Origin: an uncultured Proteiniphilum sp.
GTDB lineage: Bacteria > Bacteroidota > Bacteroidia > Bacteroidales > Dysgonomonadaceae
Direction: 5' to 3'
NCBI GenBank assembly: GCA_927407015.1
Contig: CAKMJT010000004.1
Location: 90,354 to 154,353, forward strand
Length of the DNA: 64,000 nt
The notes beneath the pieces are model-generated. The model ran no database searches, was not told the origin of the DNA, and saw nothing but the letters and a program-made list of their open reading frames with translations. Below, one piece after another: positions 45,557 to 54,483 of this stretch. Made by a program: the position numbers and the translations under genes. Every line of letters starts with the position of its first letter. Within the stretch, counting starts at the first letter, position 1.

Positions 45557-47380
45557 ATGAACGAATACATACAAAAAAGAACGTTATCCGTTCTCTGGGT
45601 AGGTCTTCTGTGTCTGTTCATCAGCTGTGCGAAGAGAACATTGAACCACTATCCCGCGACGTTGGAGAAAGCAATTGATCTGTTCTTCACTGAAAATAAA
45701 ACCGACAGTGTCCTGTTATGGCTCGAGAAGAAAGATCCCGGGAATGAATCGGCCAACACAGGGTATCTGAGAACCCTATTCAAGGCAGCTGCACTCAGTG
45801 AATCAGGGCGGGCCGACAGTGCAATGATACTACTGGAAAGCATACAAACAACTGACTTCAGTGAACGTGATCTATCCTATTACAACAGCATCCTCGGGCT
45901 TACCTTCTTTCGTTTGAATCAATACCGGCAATCGCTTCAGATTCTGTCTGACAGGCAGCTTGCAGGATCATCCGATATCAGGTGCCAGGCGCTCAATGAA
46001 CGTGTGATGGCACGGATCATGACCTATTATGAGAACTATGAACTGGCAATCCGGTACTTCCTTCTCTCCGGGGATCATTACCGGGAGGCAGGTCTTCCCA
46101 ATAGCGTTTTTATCAATGAAAAATTTTTAGCAGGGATATATACGGTACTCGGATCCTATGACGAAGCCATTACCAGGATCAACGAAGCTGAAAAGGCATT
46201 CATCAGATACAATGATCCGGACGAACTTTATTATCTCTATATCGTAGCTGTGAAAACATATGTAAGGATGAACGATTTGGAATCAGCAGAGCGATATGCC
46301 AAGTTAGCCATGGAATCGGGAAACGTCAGGGCCGACAAACAAAAGATGGCGTCCCTCTACAATTATCTGGGTCTGATACATCGCAGGAAGGGAAATTACC
46401 GGGAAGCCATCCCGATGTTTGAAAGGGTGGTTCAGTCCGATAAAGGATTCTTTGGATCGGAAAGGCGTAAAGCAGAAGCATTCATTTCCCTGGCTTCTAT
46501 GTATAATACGCTGAAAAACGAACAAAAGGCAAAGGAATATGCTTTGCAGGCCCTGGGTATCATCGGAGACAATCCATATCACAGTTTAAAATATGATGCC
46601 TACAAAGAATTGACTGCCTCTTATATCAACAACGACCCGCTCAGTGCTTCTATCAGTCTGGATTCAGCCAGGACGTATATGGAGAAACACCGCGAGTTGA
46701 CCTCTAACGCAATAGCCGACTTTGTGAAAACAAGCTACGAGCTTGACAGGGCAACCCGTGAGATCAGTCAGATGAAGGAAAAGGAAAGAAGAGATCAAAT
46801 CATTTTCATTTTTATCCTGATCGTGTTGGGTTTAGTGGCAATCACATACTATATGATATTCAGGTTAAGGAAAAAGATAGAGAAAGCATCCATCGCACTG
46901 GTTAAAAAAAATCTATCGATGCTGAGCCAGGAACAACAGATACACAAAACGTTCAACAAAGAGAAACAACTCACTCAAAACCAAAACAGCACACCTCCTC
47001 TTTCCGGCGAACAAAAAACAGCCATTCTCTTCCATGACTTTAAGGAGTGGCTGGAAGAAGATAAAAAATTCATGAGAAGTGAAATCGATTTAAACAGTGC
47101 TGTCTGGGAGCTGGGAACAAACAGAAGCTATCTCTCCAATGCCATCAATGCACAGGGAATCAGGTTCACCGAGTTAATCAATCAATACCGGATTAAAGAG
47201 GTGTTAAAAATATTTGAAGATAAAAATGATGACAGAAACAGCTATAACCTGGAAGAGATTGCTGCTGCCGTAGGTTTTCGCACAAAGTCAGTATTCTTTG
47301 AGTCATTCCACAAAGAAACCGGCATGACGCCCGGGCAGTTTAGGGAATACATCCGGTATGCTGAAATTGCAGACAAATAG
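45557..47380 (+). CDS. Membrane-anchored TPR-AraC regulator
   Basis: 607 residues from ATG 45557 (ATG 45551 is also possible). Signal or lipobox LCLFISCAKR; TPR-like helical repeats about 30-400 (SIMILLESI, LALGSYDEAITRINEAEKAF, YNYLGLIHRRKGNYREAIPMFE); one membrane segment near 415-435 (IIFIFILIVLGLVAITYYMIF); a coiled linker; and a C-terminal AraC HTH domain (about 505-607) with SAVWELGTNRSYLSNAINAQG and EEIAAAVGFRTKSVFFESFHKETGMTP. The TPR part would be outside the membrane and the DNA-binding part inside, so the protein could pass a signal without a kinase. It is the first of three linked AraC proteins. Confidence 0.85.
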   Translation: MNEYIQKRTLSVLWVGLLCLFISCAKRTLNHYPATLEKAIDLFFTENKTDSVLLWLEKKDPGNESANTGYLRTLFKAAALSESGRADSAMILLESIQTTDFSERDLSYYNSILGLTFFRLNQYRQSLQILSDRQLAGSSDIRCQALNERVMARIMTYYENYELAIRYFLLSGDHYREAGLPNSVFINEKFLAGIYTVLGSYDEAITRINEAEKAFIRYNDPDELYYLYIVAVKTYVRMNDLESAERYAKLAMESGNVRADKQKMASLYNYLGLIHRRKGNYREAIPMFERVVQSDKGFFGSERRKAEAFISLASMYNTLKNEQKAKEYALQALGIIGDNPYHSLKYDAYKELTASYINNDPLSASISLDSARTYMEKHRELTSNAIADFVKTSYELDRATREISQMKEKERRDQIIFIFILIVLGLVAITYYMIFRLRKKIEKASIALVKKNLSMLSQEQQIHKTFNKEKQLTQNQNSTPPLSGEQKTAILFHDFKEWLEEDKKFMRSEIDLNSAVWELGTNRSYLSNAINAQGIRFTELINQYRIKEVLKIFEDKNDDRNSYNLEEIAAAVGFRTKSVFFESFHKETGMTPGQFREYIRYAEIADK

Positions 47381-47449
47381 GCCGGATGGTATCTGTGCAA
47401 AGACATCATAAAAAAAACTGACCATATACAGTTACTTGCTCAGGACAAC

Positions 47450-48544
47450 ATGCAAACAGCATACGCAATGATTGGAGAAGTCTATCTTTTTTTTGCGATC
47501 GGAGGTTTTTGGACTACACTGGTATTATCCGTGATATTTCTTTTCAGCATCAATCCGAAGTATGAGAAGATGCACAGCTACCGTGTTTCAAAATATATCA
47601 TGGCTATTGCCTATCTGTTATTTTCCGCCATCAGTCTGCTGGAAATAATACCCCGATTGCAGGGACTGAATCCCCCCACCTTTAAAACATCTGTTCTTGT
47701 TATCTTTTCGTTTCAGTTATATCTTTTTACCCATGCGAATATATCTCTGATTGATTTCAGATTTCTGTCGGTCAGAATACTGACCTATCATTTGATACCG
47801 GTAGCCATTCTGGCACTCCTGAATTTCCTGTCCTATTATTTGCATTGGGGCCCCACAGCATCGAAAGTATGCTATTACAGCCTTTTTATTGTATATATCA
47901 TCTCTGTTGCCATCTCCTGGTACATTTTCCTGAATCATTACAAAAGGTATAAAAAGAGATTTCACAATTATTATATCGAAAACAGAGCCGACCGTTTAAG
48001 ATGGGTATATAACTCCCATCTCTTCCTTTTATTTGTGAGCCTGGCCGTGATAGCCTTTTCCCTGATTTCCGTCACCATTGTCAGCATCTTTCCCCTGTTT
48101 ATCATTTTCTTTTACACACTCTATGCCATCCATTTTCTCGACTACCGAAATATCTTCTATGTCATGGAGCCCATTCTGGAAGAAGAACCCCTAAAGCAAT
48201 TCAAAACATCTCCTGTCACGCTCTCACATATCGAAAAATCACTGACAGAGTGGGAGAATAATAAGTTGTTTATGAATCCCAAACTCACGATTGCCATCGT
48301 AGCCAAACAGATCTCTACAAACAGGGCCTATCTTTCTCAATATTTAAACACTACAAGGGAAAAGACTTTCAATGAATGGATCAACGAACTGCGTATTGAG
48401 GAAGCCAAAAAATTGATTGAGCAGGACAGCAGTATGACACTGGAAGAAATCAGTGAGATCGTGGGATATGCCGATAAAGGTTATTTCAGCAAATGTTTTA
48501 TAAAATATACCGGAAAGACGGTCTCCCAATGGAAAAACAAATAA
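47450..48544 (+). CDS. Polytopic membrane AraC regulator
   Basis: 364 residues. The first 230 residues carry six or seven membrane segments (YLFFAIGGFWTTLVLSVIFLF, YIMAIAYLLFSAISLLEII, VLVIFSFQLYLFTH, LIPVAILALLNFLSYYL, YSLFIVYIISVAISWYIF, HLFLLFVSLAVIAFSLISV and IISFYTLYAIHFLDY-like). The last 100 residues are an AraC HTH (KLTIAIVAKQISTNRAYLSQYL, LEEISEIVGYADKGYFSKCFIKYTG). It has no kinase or receiver domain. The fusion of a membrane bundle to an AraC head is found in Bacteroidetes but its signals are mostly unknown. It lies 69 bases behind the TPR-AraC gene, same strand. Confidence 0.85.
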   Translation: MQTAYAMIGEVYLFFAIGGFWTTLVLSVIFLFSINPKYEKMHSYRVSKYIMAIAYLLFSAISLLEIIPRLQGLNPPTFKTSVLVIFSFQLYLFTHANISLIDFRFLSVRILTYHLIPVAILALLNFLSYYLHWGPTASKVCYYSLFIVYIISVAISWYIFLNHYKRYKKRFHNYYIENRADRLRWVYNSHLFLLFVSLAVIAFSLISVTIVSIFPLFIIFFYTLYAIHFLDYRNIFYVMEPILEEEPLKQFKTSPVTLSHIEKSLTEWENNKLFMNPKLTIAIVAKQISTNRAYLSQYLNTTREKTFNEWINELRIEEAKKLIEQDSSMTLEEISEIVGYADKGYFSKCFIKYTGKTVSQWKNK

Positions 48545-48856
48545 TTGAACCCCTCCCTTAAAAAAAGTACACCAACCAAAAACAGTACATTTTCGTCAAA
48601 AAAAATGGGTTATCGTATATTTTCATTTTATTGTTGTTTTGGGAAAAAAAATTGTTGATTTTACCTCTTTTTGTTACATCTTCCTATTAATTTTAGGGAC
48701 AAATTCATTGCAAAATCAGGACATATGTTTGCGTCAAATGACTGCGTAAAATGTATTTAGCCAGATCCTATGTCTCATTTGAATAATAAAATGTCTTTTT
48801 TTATTTTTTGTACTGAATGTTGACAAAAGAAATAACCAAAATCAAAAAGGTCTGCG
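48545..48856. other. AT-rich intergenic region before the hybrid regulator
   Basis: 312 bases with no gene seen. It is AT-rich with runs of A and T. A -7-like TATGTTTG occurs at 48724-48731 without a -33 partner at the expected distance. No hairpin with a clear T run was recognised. Confidence 0.6.
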
Positions 48857-51742
48857 ATGCTGTTGGTAAAACAAGACTGTTTTTTGGATGTGCAAAAATG
48901 GTTAATTATTGTCGTCTGTTTCTTCATGGCTGCCTGCAATACAGGCAACAGGGAGCCATTGCCCAGTCCTGCCGGTAGTTCTGACAACAACCACGGAACC
49001 ATCGACATATTGGTAAGCAGAATTTCTGATGACACACTGGCTCTGATCAATTACCTTACCCTGGCTCAGTCAACCGGTGACAGCTATGCCGAAATGGCGA
49101 CCTATAACCGGTTGGGTTTATACCACCTGCACAACTATACCTTTGCGGAAGCTATCCGCTACCACAAACTTTTTCTCGATGCTGCCGTGTCATCCGGCAA
49201 CAAACTCATGGAAATGAAGGCGCTCAATGCCCTGGCCAATGACTATGAACAAAGATTCGACGTGAACGAGTCAACCGAATACTATTATAAGGCGCTTTCT
49301 CTGTGGAACAAGATGAAAGATCAGCAGGATGAAGCTGTACAGGCCGAGAAAGCGGTGACACTCTTTGGACTGGGGCGTATCTATTTAACCATGGGCCAGC
49401 CCGATGAAGCGATCGGTTATCTGAGGGAATCATACGAAATTGATAATCTGAATAAAAACATCAACGGGAAGGCTGGCAGCCTGCTGTATATCGGAGCCTG
49501 TTTCGAGCATTCGATGCGATACGATTCTGCAGCTCATTATTTCAACCGATCACTGGCACATTATATCGAGGCAAACTCTGTTTCCGGTATCGGCATTTGC
49601 TTTGAACGGATCGGCAATCTCTACATGATGGAGGGAGACGATGAAAGTGCAGCGGTATATCTGGAGAGTGCCTACAATACGCTTCGCCCTACTTCTGATA
49701 AGTTAAACTGGTTAAACATCTGTTTATCGATTGGCAAACTACATATCAAAAAATCAGATTTTGCCGTTGCGGGATCATATCTTCGGGAGGGGCTGAAAGT
49801 TGCCCACGAATTAGATCTACCGAATTACCTGGAAAGAGTCTACGAACTTTTATCCGATCTTTACAAGAAGGAAGGGAAAACGGCTGCAGCCCTGGAAAAT
49901 CATACGATCAGTGATAAGTACGGAAATGCCTTCCGCAATGCACAAAGCAGCCATCGGATCATGAAGCACAAGATCAATTACGAAAAAGAGCTGAATAGGG
50001 AGGAAATAAAGGTATTGACGGAACAGCACAAGCAGATTGAGAAAAGAAAACAACAAACCATCTATACCATATTACTGGTTGTCATAGTCCTGATCGTCTT
50101 CATCATCGTCCTGATCCAGAATTACAAGCTACGGATCCGGAAAGACAAGTCGACGCTCGAACTGGAGAAACTGAAATCAAATTTTTACATCAATCTTTCC
50201 CATGAATTCAAAACACCCGTCAGCATCATCATCGGCCTGGTAGAGAGATTAAAGAAAAAAACAGATGGAATTAGCAGCGACAACAACCTGATAGATCTGG
50301 AAATACTGTCGCGCCAATCAGAAAATCTTTATTTACTGATCGATGAAATTGCGACGATTGCAAATGTACAGGAGAACGAGCGGTCAATCAAGCCGGTGAA
50401 CGGGGATGTCATCGTTTTTCTCCAACAACTCTATCACAGCTTCAAGGTACTGGCTGAAACAAAAAAGATTGATTATATCTTTCACAGCAATGTCTCGGAG
50501 CTTAACATGGATTATGTGCCGGAATACCTGCGCATCATCCTGAACAATCTGCTGAGTAATGCGATGAAACATTGTTCGGAGAAGGATACCGTTACCGTTG
50601 ATATTCATTGCCACCCGGAGGACAGACACTGCACTATTGAAGTATCGGATACCGGTGAAGGAATTCAGGAGAAAGACTTGCCATATATCTTCGATCTATT
50701 TTACCGGGGTACCAACGACCGTTTCAAACAAAATGGTTCGGGTATCGGATTATCGTTTGCAAAACAACTGGTAGAGAAACTGAACGGTACAATTACCGTA
50801 CAAAGTGATCCGCATTCATTGACAGTATTCAGCGTGACGATCCCCATCACCAATGAGAACAGCGTACAGGCTGAGAACAGCATCACCATTCATCAACAGC
50901 CGCAATATGACGGTACAGGCATGCCCGATAGAGCACAGACGGCACAGATACCACAAAGAAAGGAAAATCCGTTTATCCTGGTCGTGGAAGACAATCAGGA
51001 CATGAGTTACTACCTGCTTTCTATATTACGTGACACCTATTATATAGTAACAGCTTCCAATGGGAAGGAAGCCCTGCTGATTGCCAATGAAAGAATTCCC
51101 GATTTAATTATCTCCGATGTGATGATGCCTCTGATGAACGGATTTGAATTTTGTAAGGAGATAAAGAAATCCCAGGCAACCAGCCATATTCCTGTGATAC
51201 TGCTCACGGTAAACAATGCGAAGGAACAACGCGTGGAAGGATTCAAATGCGGTGCCGATGCATTTATTCCGAAGCCAATCTATGAAGATGAGCTGATGGC
51301 TGTCATCTCCCAGTTATTATCTACGCGACGACAGATAAGGGATAAGTATGCGCAGATAGCCATGAATCTGGAGAAAAACGGCGACAACCATGAGATCAGA
51401 AACGATGCCGGCTTTACCTTTCTTCAGCGTGTAACAGACATCATCTACAAGGAGATAGACAATAGTGACAACCTGATTGAACAATTGTCTTCCGAAGTGT
51501 GTCTGAGTTCTTCCCAGCTCAACCGCAAGATCAAGGCATTGACGGGATTGACGACCAGCAATTACATCCTGAAGGTCAGACTCAATAAAGCGAAGAAACA
51601 GCTCGTCAGATCACAAAAACCAATCGGTGAGATAGCCCTGGAATGCGGCTTTCATGATTTTGCCTACTTCTCCCGCTCCTTCCGGAAAGAATTCGGTATG
51701 ACACCTACTTCTTTTCAGCGTCTTCCCCACCATTCCAACTGA
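48857..51742 (+). CDS. Hybrid two-component regulator (TPR-kinase-receiver-AraC)
   Basis: 961 residues in one chain. N-terminal signal/lipobox (CFFMAACNTGN); TPR repeats about 60-370 (AEMATYNRLGLYHLHNYTF, AVTLFGLGRIYLTMGQPDEAIG); membrane helix near 398-418; HisKA with FYINLSHEFKTPVSIIIGLV; HATPase with LSNAMKH, VSDTGEGI and GSGIGLSFAKQLVEKL; receiver domain with LVVEDNQDMSYYLLSILR and phospho-Asp in LIISDVMMPLMNG; C-terminal AraC HTH (CLSSSQLNRKIKALTGLT, IGEIALECGFHDFAYFSRSFRKEFGMTP). Unlike the polysaccharide-sensing HTCS of Bacteroides, the sensor is TPR rather than a beta-propeller. It lies directly before the fimbrial operon and probably controls it. Confidence 0.92.
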   Translation: MLLVKQDCFLDVQKWLIIVVCFFMAACNTGNREPLPSPAGSSDNNHGTIDILVSRISDDTLALINYLTLAQSTGDSYAEMATYNRLGLYHLHNYTFAEAIRYHKLFLDAAVSSGNKLMEMKALNALANDYEQRFDVNESTEYYYKALSLWNKMKDQQDEAVQAEKAVTLFGLGRIYLTMGQPDEAIGYLRESYEIDNLNKNINGKAGSLLYIGACFEHSMRYDSAAHYFNRSLAHYIEANSVSGIGICFERIGNLYMMEGDDESAAVYLESAYNTLRPTSDKLNWLNICLSIGKLHIKKSDFAVAGSYLREGLKVAHELDLPNYLERVYELLSDLYKKEGKTAAALENHTISDKYGNAFRNAQSSHRIMKHKINYEKELNREEIKVLTEQHKQIEKRKQQTIYTILLVVIVLIVFIIVLIQNYKLRIRKDKSTLELEKLKSNFYINLSHEFKTPVSIIIGLVERLKKKTDGISSDNNLIDLEILSRQSENLYLLIDEIATIANVQENERSIKPVNGDVIVFLQQLYHSFKVLAETKKIDYIFHSNVSELNMDYVPEYLRIILNNLLSNAMKHCSEKDTVTVDIHCHPEDRHCTIEVSDTGEGIQEKDLPYIFDLFYRGTNDRFKQNGSGIGLSFAKQLVEKLNGTITVQSDPHSLTVFSVTIPITNENSVQAENSITIHQQPQYDGTGMPDRAQTAQIPQRKENPFILVVEDNQDMSYYLLSILRDTYYIVTASNGKEALLIANERIPDLIISDVMMPLMNGFEFCKEIKKSQATSHIPVILLTVNNAKEQRVEGFKCGADAFIPKPIYEDELMAVISQLLSTRRQIRDKYAQIAMNLEKNGDNHEIRNDAGFTFLQRVTDIIYKEIDNSDNLIEQLSSEVCLSSSQLNRKIKALTGLTTSNYILKVRLNKAKKQLVRSQKPIGEIALECGFHDFAYFSRSFRKEFGMTPTSFQRLPHHSN

Positions 51743-51850
51743 TGCTTCATCACGAACAGGAAAATAACGGCTTCCTTTCCATCCTACATTACACGGATTC
51801 TCCCGGTGATAATAACAGCCTTTTTAACTCCTGATTCTACAAAATAAATT

Positions 51851-51921
51851 GTCCATAATTGGGAACAACTCATTTTTGAATGAATCAATTCCCAATTTAT
51901 ACTTATTGGACATTTTTTTTA
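51851..51921 (+). terminator. Large hairpin with T run after the hybrid regulator
   Basis: TGTCCATAATTGGGAA (51851-51866) pairs imperfectly with TTCCCAATTTATACTTATTG (51890-51909, then GACA): the outer TGTCCA/TGGACA and the inner AATTGGGAA/TTCCCAATT arms match, with extra bases on the 3' side. A T run (51914-51921) follows. A terminator for the regulator gene is likely. Confidence 0.55.
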
Positions 51922-51953
51922 GTAAAAAAATCTCTCTTTTTATTTATTCGACA

Positions 51954-52050
51954 GCATAATTCCTGATAATAAATGTCTTTATTACCTATTTGAATGTCTT
52001 TTTTCAGCAATAATATTTTATTTTTAAATAATACATTATCAGGATAATGC
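51954..52050. repeat. Inverted repeat in the pre-fimbrial region
   Basis: GCATAATTCCTGATAAT (about 51954-51970) and ATTATCAGGATAATGC (52035-52050) are inverted copies with a perfect 9-base core (CCTGATAAT/ATTATCAGG) and one mismatch and one indel in the outer part. The 64-base spacer is very AT-rich and contains two copies of AATGTCTTT. It could be a recombinase site, a regulator site or a hairpin. Confidence 0.5.
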
Positions 52051-52161
52051 CTTCCTATTATGCACGTTTAGTTACAATTTAATCATTGTTAATGCCTGTT
52101 GACTTATAAAAGTTGCATTTTTGAGACAAACAAAAATCAGACAACTGTCGTTTTTTTGCAT

Positions 52162-52192
52162 TGAAAATGTAAGCGAGTTTCGTACACTTTCA
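52162..52192. repeat. Imperfect palindrome upstream of the fimbrial operon
   Basis: TGAAAATGTA (52162-52171) and TACACTTTCA (52183-52192) are inverted copies with one mismatch and an 11-base spacer (21-base centre-to-centre), which is the geometry of a dimer-binding operator. No -33/-7 promoter was recognised nearby. Confidence 0.4.
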
Positions 52193-52217
52193 TGTTGAAA
52201 TTATATCCGTTTGAAAC

Positions 52218-52307
52218 ATGCATGAATTGCTTGCGATCGATGAATTCAATGATGAATTATTCGATGAAGTCCATAAAGTGAGTTCTATGTACCCTGATGT
52301 AAAATAA
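52218..52307 (+). CDS. Possible 29-residue leader peptide
   Basis: ATG 52218 to TAA 52305-52307 reads an acidic 29-residue peptide (MHELLAIDEFNDELFDEVHK, then VSSMYPDVK) that ends 12 bases before the ATG of the DUF3575 gene. A coding role is not proven; the high Glu/Asp content is unlike the surrounding AT-rich sequence. It could be a leader, a small protein or chance. Confidence 0.3.
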   Translation: MHELLAIDEFNDELFDEVHKVSSMYPDVK

Positions 52308-52319
52308 TAATATGATCAT

Positions 52320-52889
52320 ATGAAAAAATCGGCATTTCTCGGTTGTTTATTTCTCCTTATCTGTGCAGGCGCCACCTCACAGAATGTAGGAATTAAAACA
52401 AACATACCCTACTGGGGGTTGATAACCCCGAATCTCGGTATTGAGGTCGCATTGGGCAAAAAAGTAACATTGGAGGCCTCTGCCGGATTTAATCCGTTTA
52501 CACTGTCGGATAACAAATATCTGAAGCACTGGCTGGCCTACGGTGAACTCCGTTATTGGACCTGTGAGAAGTTCAACGGCCATTTCTTCGGACTGCACGG
52601 CCTCGGGGGACAATATAATGTAGGTGGATGGGATATTCCTTTCTGGCACTTTAAAAATCTGAAAGAGAACCGCTATCAGGGATATGCCTATGGTGCCGGT
52701 ATAAGCTATGGTTATCAGTGGCTGCTCTCCAGGCGGTGGAACTTTGAGTTTACGTTGGGTGCCGGTTATGCACGGTTTCACTACGAGAAATTTCCCTGCG
52801 TGAAGTGCGGCACATCTGAAGGTAAGGGAGAGAAAGATTACCTGGGACCTACAAAGGGAGCTGTCTCTATTATTTACATCATAAAATAA
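52320..52889 (+). CDS. DUF3575 fimbrial-cluster protein
   Basis: 189 residues with a signal peptide (about 1-20) and a beta-rich mature part of the outer-membrane barrel type: KTNIPYWGLITPNLGIEVALGKKVTLEASAGFNPF, WLAYGELRYWT, FFGLHGLGGQYNVGG, and SYGYQWLLSRRWNFEFTLGAGYA. This is the DUF3575 pattern, a family that typically opens Mfa/FimA-like clusters in Bacteroidales. It lies 6 bases before the DUF3868 gene. Its exact role in fimbrial export or anchoring is not known. Confidence 0.85.
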   Translation: MKKSAFLGCLFLLICAGATSQNVGIKTNIPYWGLITPNLGIEVALGKKVTLEASAGFNPFTLSDNKYLKHWLAYGELRYWTCEKFNGHFFGLHGLGGQYNVGGWDIPFWHFKNLKENRYQGYAYGAGISYGYQWLLSRRWNFEFTLGAGYARFHYEKFPCVKCGTSEGKGEKDYLGPTKGAVSIIYIIK

Positions 52890-52895
52890 AAGGAA

Positions 52896-54383
52896 ATGAC
52901 AACAAACAGAATATACCCATCGCTTTTCATTGCTGCAACACTCCTGTTCATTTGCATTGGAACGACGACGATACAGGCCCAGCAGCGCTATATGGATCAA
53001 CTTGTCATTACCAATCAACAGGTAAACCGGCAAGGAGATCAAATTTCACTCGATATGGAGATAGATGTAACCCGTATCGAACTGGGACGAAATGAAACAC
53101 TCATTGTCACTCCCCTGTTGCAATCGAATACCGATCCAAACATGAACGCCACCTTCTCACCGGTCATCGTCAACGGTGCAGTCAGGAACAAAGTGGTAAA
53201 CAGGGAGATTGCACTGAACACTAAAAACAACCCCGGCAAGCTGAATCCTTTTGCCATTATCCAAAGAGAGAACCGGAGTACGCAGGTCGTCCGGTATCAT
53301 GCCACACTCCCTTCCGAGCCGTGGATGAATGATGCTTCACTGGCGCTGACAATCGAAAACAGGGGTTGCGCAGGCTGTGACCTGGGAAATGAAGACAAGA
53401 CACTGATGGCACGTGCCCTGCAGGAAACGAGGCCACCCGACTATCAGCTGACCTATATCGAACCCGCTCCCGAACCGGTGAAGGTGCGGAGCGAACGACA
53501 CAGCGCGTCCTTCAACTACCTGTTCGACCGGTACGACCTCCTGCCCAACTTTAAGCACAATGCTGCTGAGTTCAGCAAGGTAGACAAGGTCATCAAGGAG
53601 GTACGGGGCAACAGCGATCTCACCATCACCGAACTGTCGGTGGAAGGATATGCCTCACCAGAGGGTACCTTCGCATACAACCGTAGCCTGTCGGAGAAAA
53701 GGGCCAACTCGTTTGCCGCATATCTTGCATCAACCTATCAGATAGAACGCAGCCAGCTGAAAAAGATAACGGGCATGGGTGAAGACTGGGCCGGATTGCG
53801 AAAAGCAGTGGAAGGTTCACAGATTGCAAACAAACAGGAGATCATCCGGATCATCAATAACGTATCAACCCCCGATGCCCGCGATGCAGAACTGATGAAG
53901 CTATCGGGCGGAGAGACCTATCAGCAGCTGCTGACCAGCTTCTATCCCCCGCTCCGACGCACCGATTACATCATCGCCTACAGCGTAAGGGCATTCTCTG
54001 TGGAAGAGGCAAAAGCGATGTTGAAGAGCAACCCGCGGCTGTTGAGCCTGAATGAGATGTATCTGGTGGCAGAGACCTACCCGAAAGAGAGCAAAGAGTT
54101 CAGGGAGGTGTTCGATATTGCTGCCCGGCTCTACCCCGACGATCCGATCGCCATCATCAACAGCGCAGCCACTGACCTGGAGGGAGGCAACATCACCGCG
54201 GCACTGGAACGGTTCGAGAAGGTGAAAGAGGATCCGCGCGCCTGGAACAACCTGGGTGTGGCCTATGCCAGGGCGGGCGACCTCACCACGGCAGCGGCAT
54301 ATTTGAAGAAAGCAGCCGCCAACGGCGATCCCATGGCTAAAGCCAACCTGGAGGAGATAAAAAAAACCACAAAGAATCAATAA
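52896..54383 (+). CDS. DUF3868 / OmpA-like fimbrial-cluster protein
   Basis: 495 residues. Signal peptide (about 10-28); a DUF3868 beta domain (about 30-180, QVNRQGDQISLDMEIDVTRIEL); an OmpA-like peptidoglycan-binding part (about 200-330, FNYLFDRYDLLPNFKHNAAEF, VEGYASPEGTFAYNRSLSEKRANSFAAYL); and a C-terminal TPR-like stretch (IAIINSAATDLEGGNITAALERFEKVKE and NNLGVAYARAGDLTTAAAYLKKAA). The OmpA motif contains the family's NRSLSEKRAN pattern. It probably ties the fimbrial machinery to the cell wall; this is inference. It follows the DUF3575 gene by 6 bases. Confidence 0.85.
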   Translation: MTTNRIYPSLFIAATLLFICIGTTTIQAQQRYMDQLVITNQQVNRQGDQISLDMEIDVTRIELGRNETLIVTPLLQSNTDPNMNATFSPVIVNGAVRNKVVNREIALNTKNNPGKLNPFAIIQRENRSTQVVRYHATLPSEPWMNDASLALTIENRGCAGCDLGNEDKTLMARALQETRPPDYQLTYIEPAPEPVKVRSERHSASFNYLFDRYDLLPNFKHNAAEFSKVDKVIKEVRGNSDLTITELSVEGYASPEGTFAYNRSLSEKRANSFAAYLASTYQIERSQLKKITGMGEDWAGLRKAVEGSQIANKQEIIRIINNVSTPDARDAELMKLSGGETYQQLLTSFYPPLRRTDYIIAYSVRAFSVEEAKAMLKSNPRLLSLNEMYLVAETYPKESKEFREVFDIAARLYPDDPIAIINSAATDLEGGNITAALERFEKVKEDPRAWNNLGVAYARAGDLTTAAAYLKKAAANGDPMAKANLEEIKKTTKNQ

Positions 54384-54483
54384 CAACATAAACCCAACCA
54401 CGGAAGGCAACAACCTCCCATTGAAAAACAAATCACCAACAAGTTAAACAACCAATTCTATTCACCTTTAAAATTTTACATGT

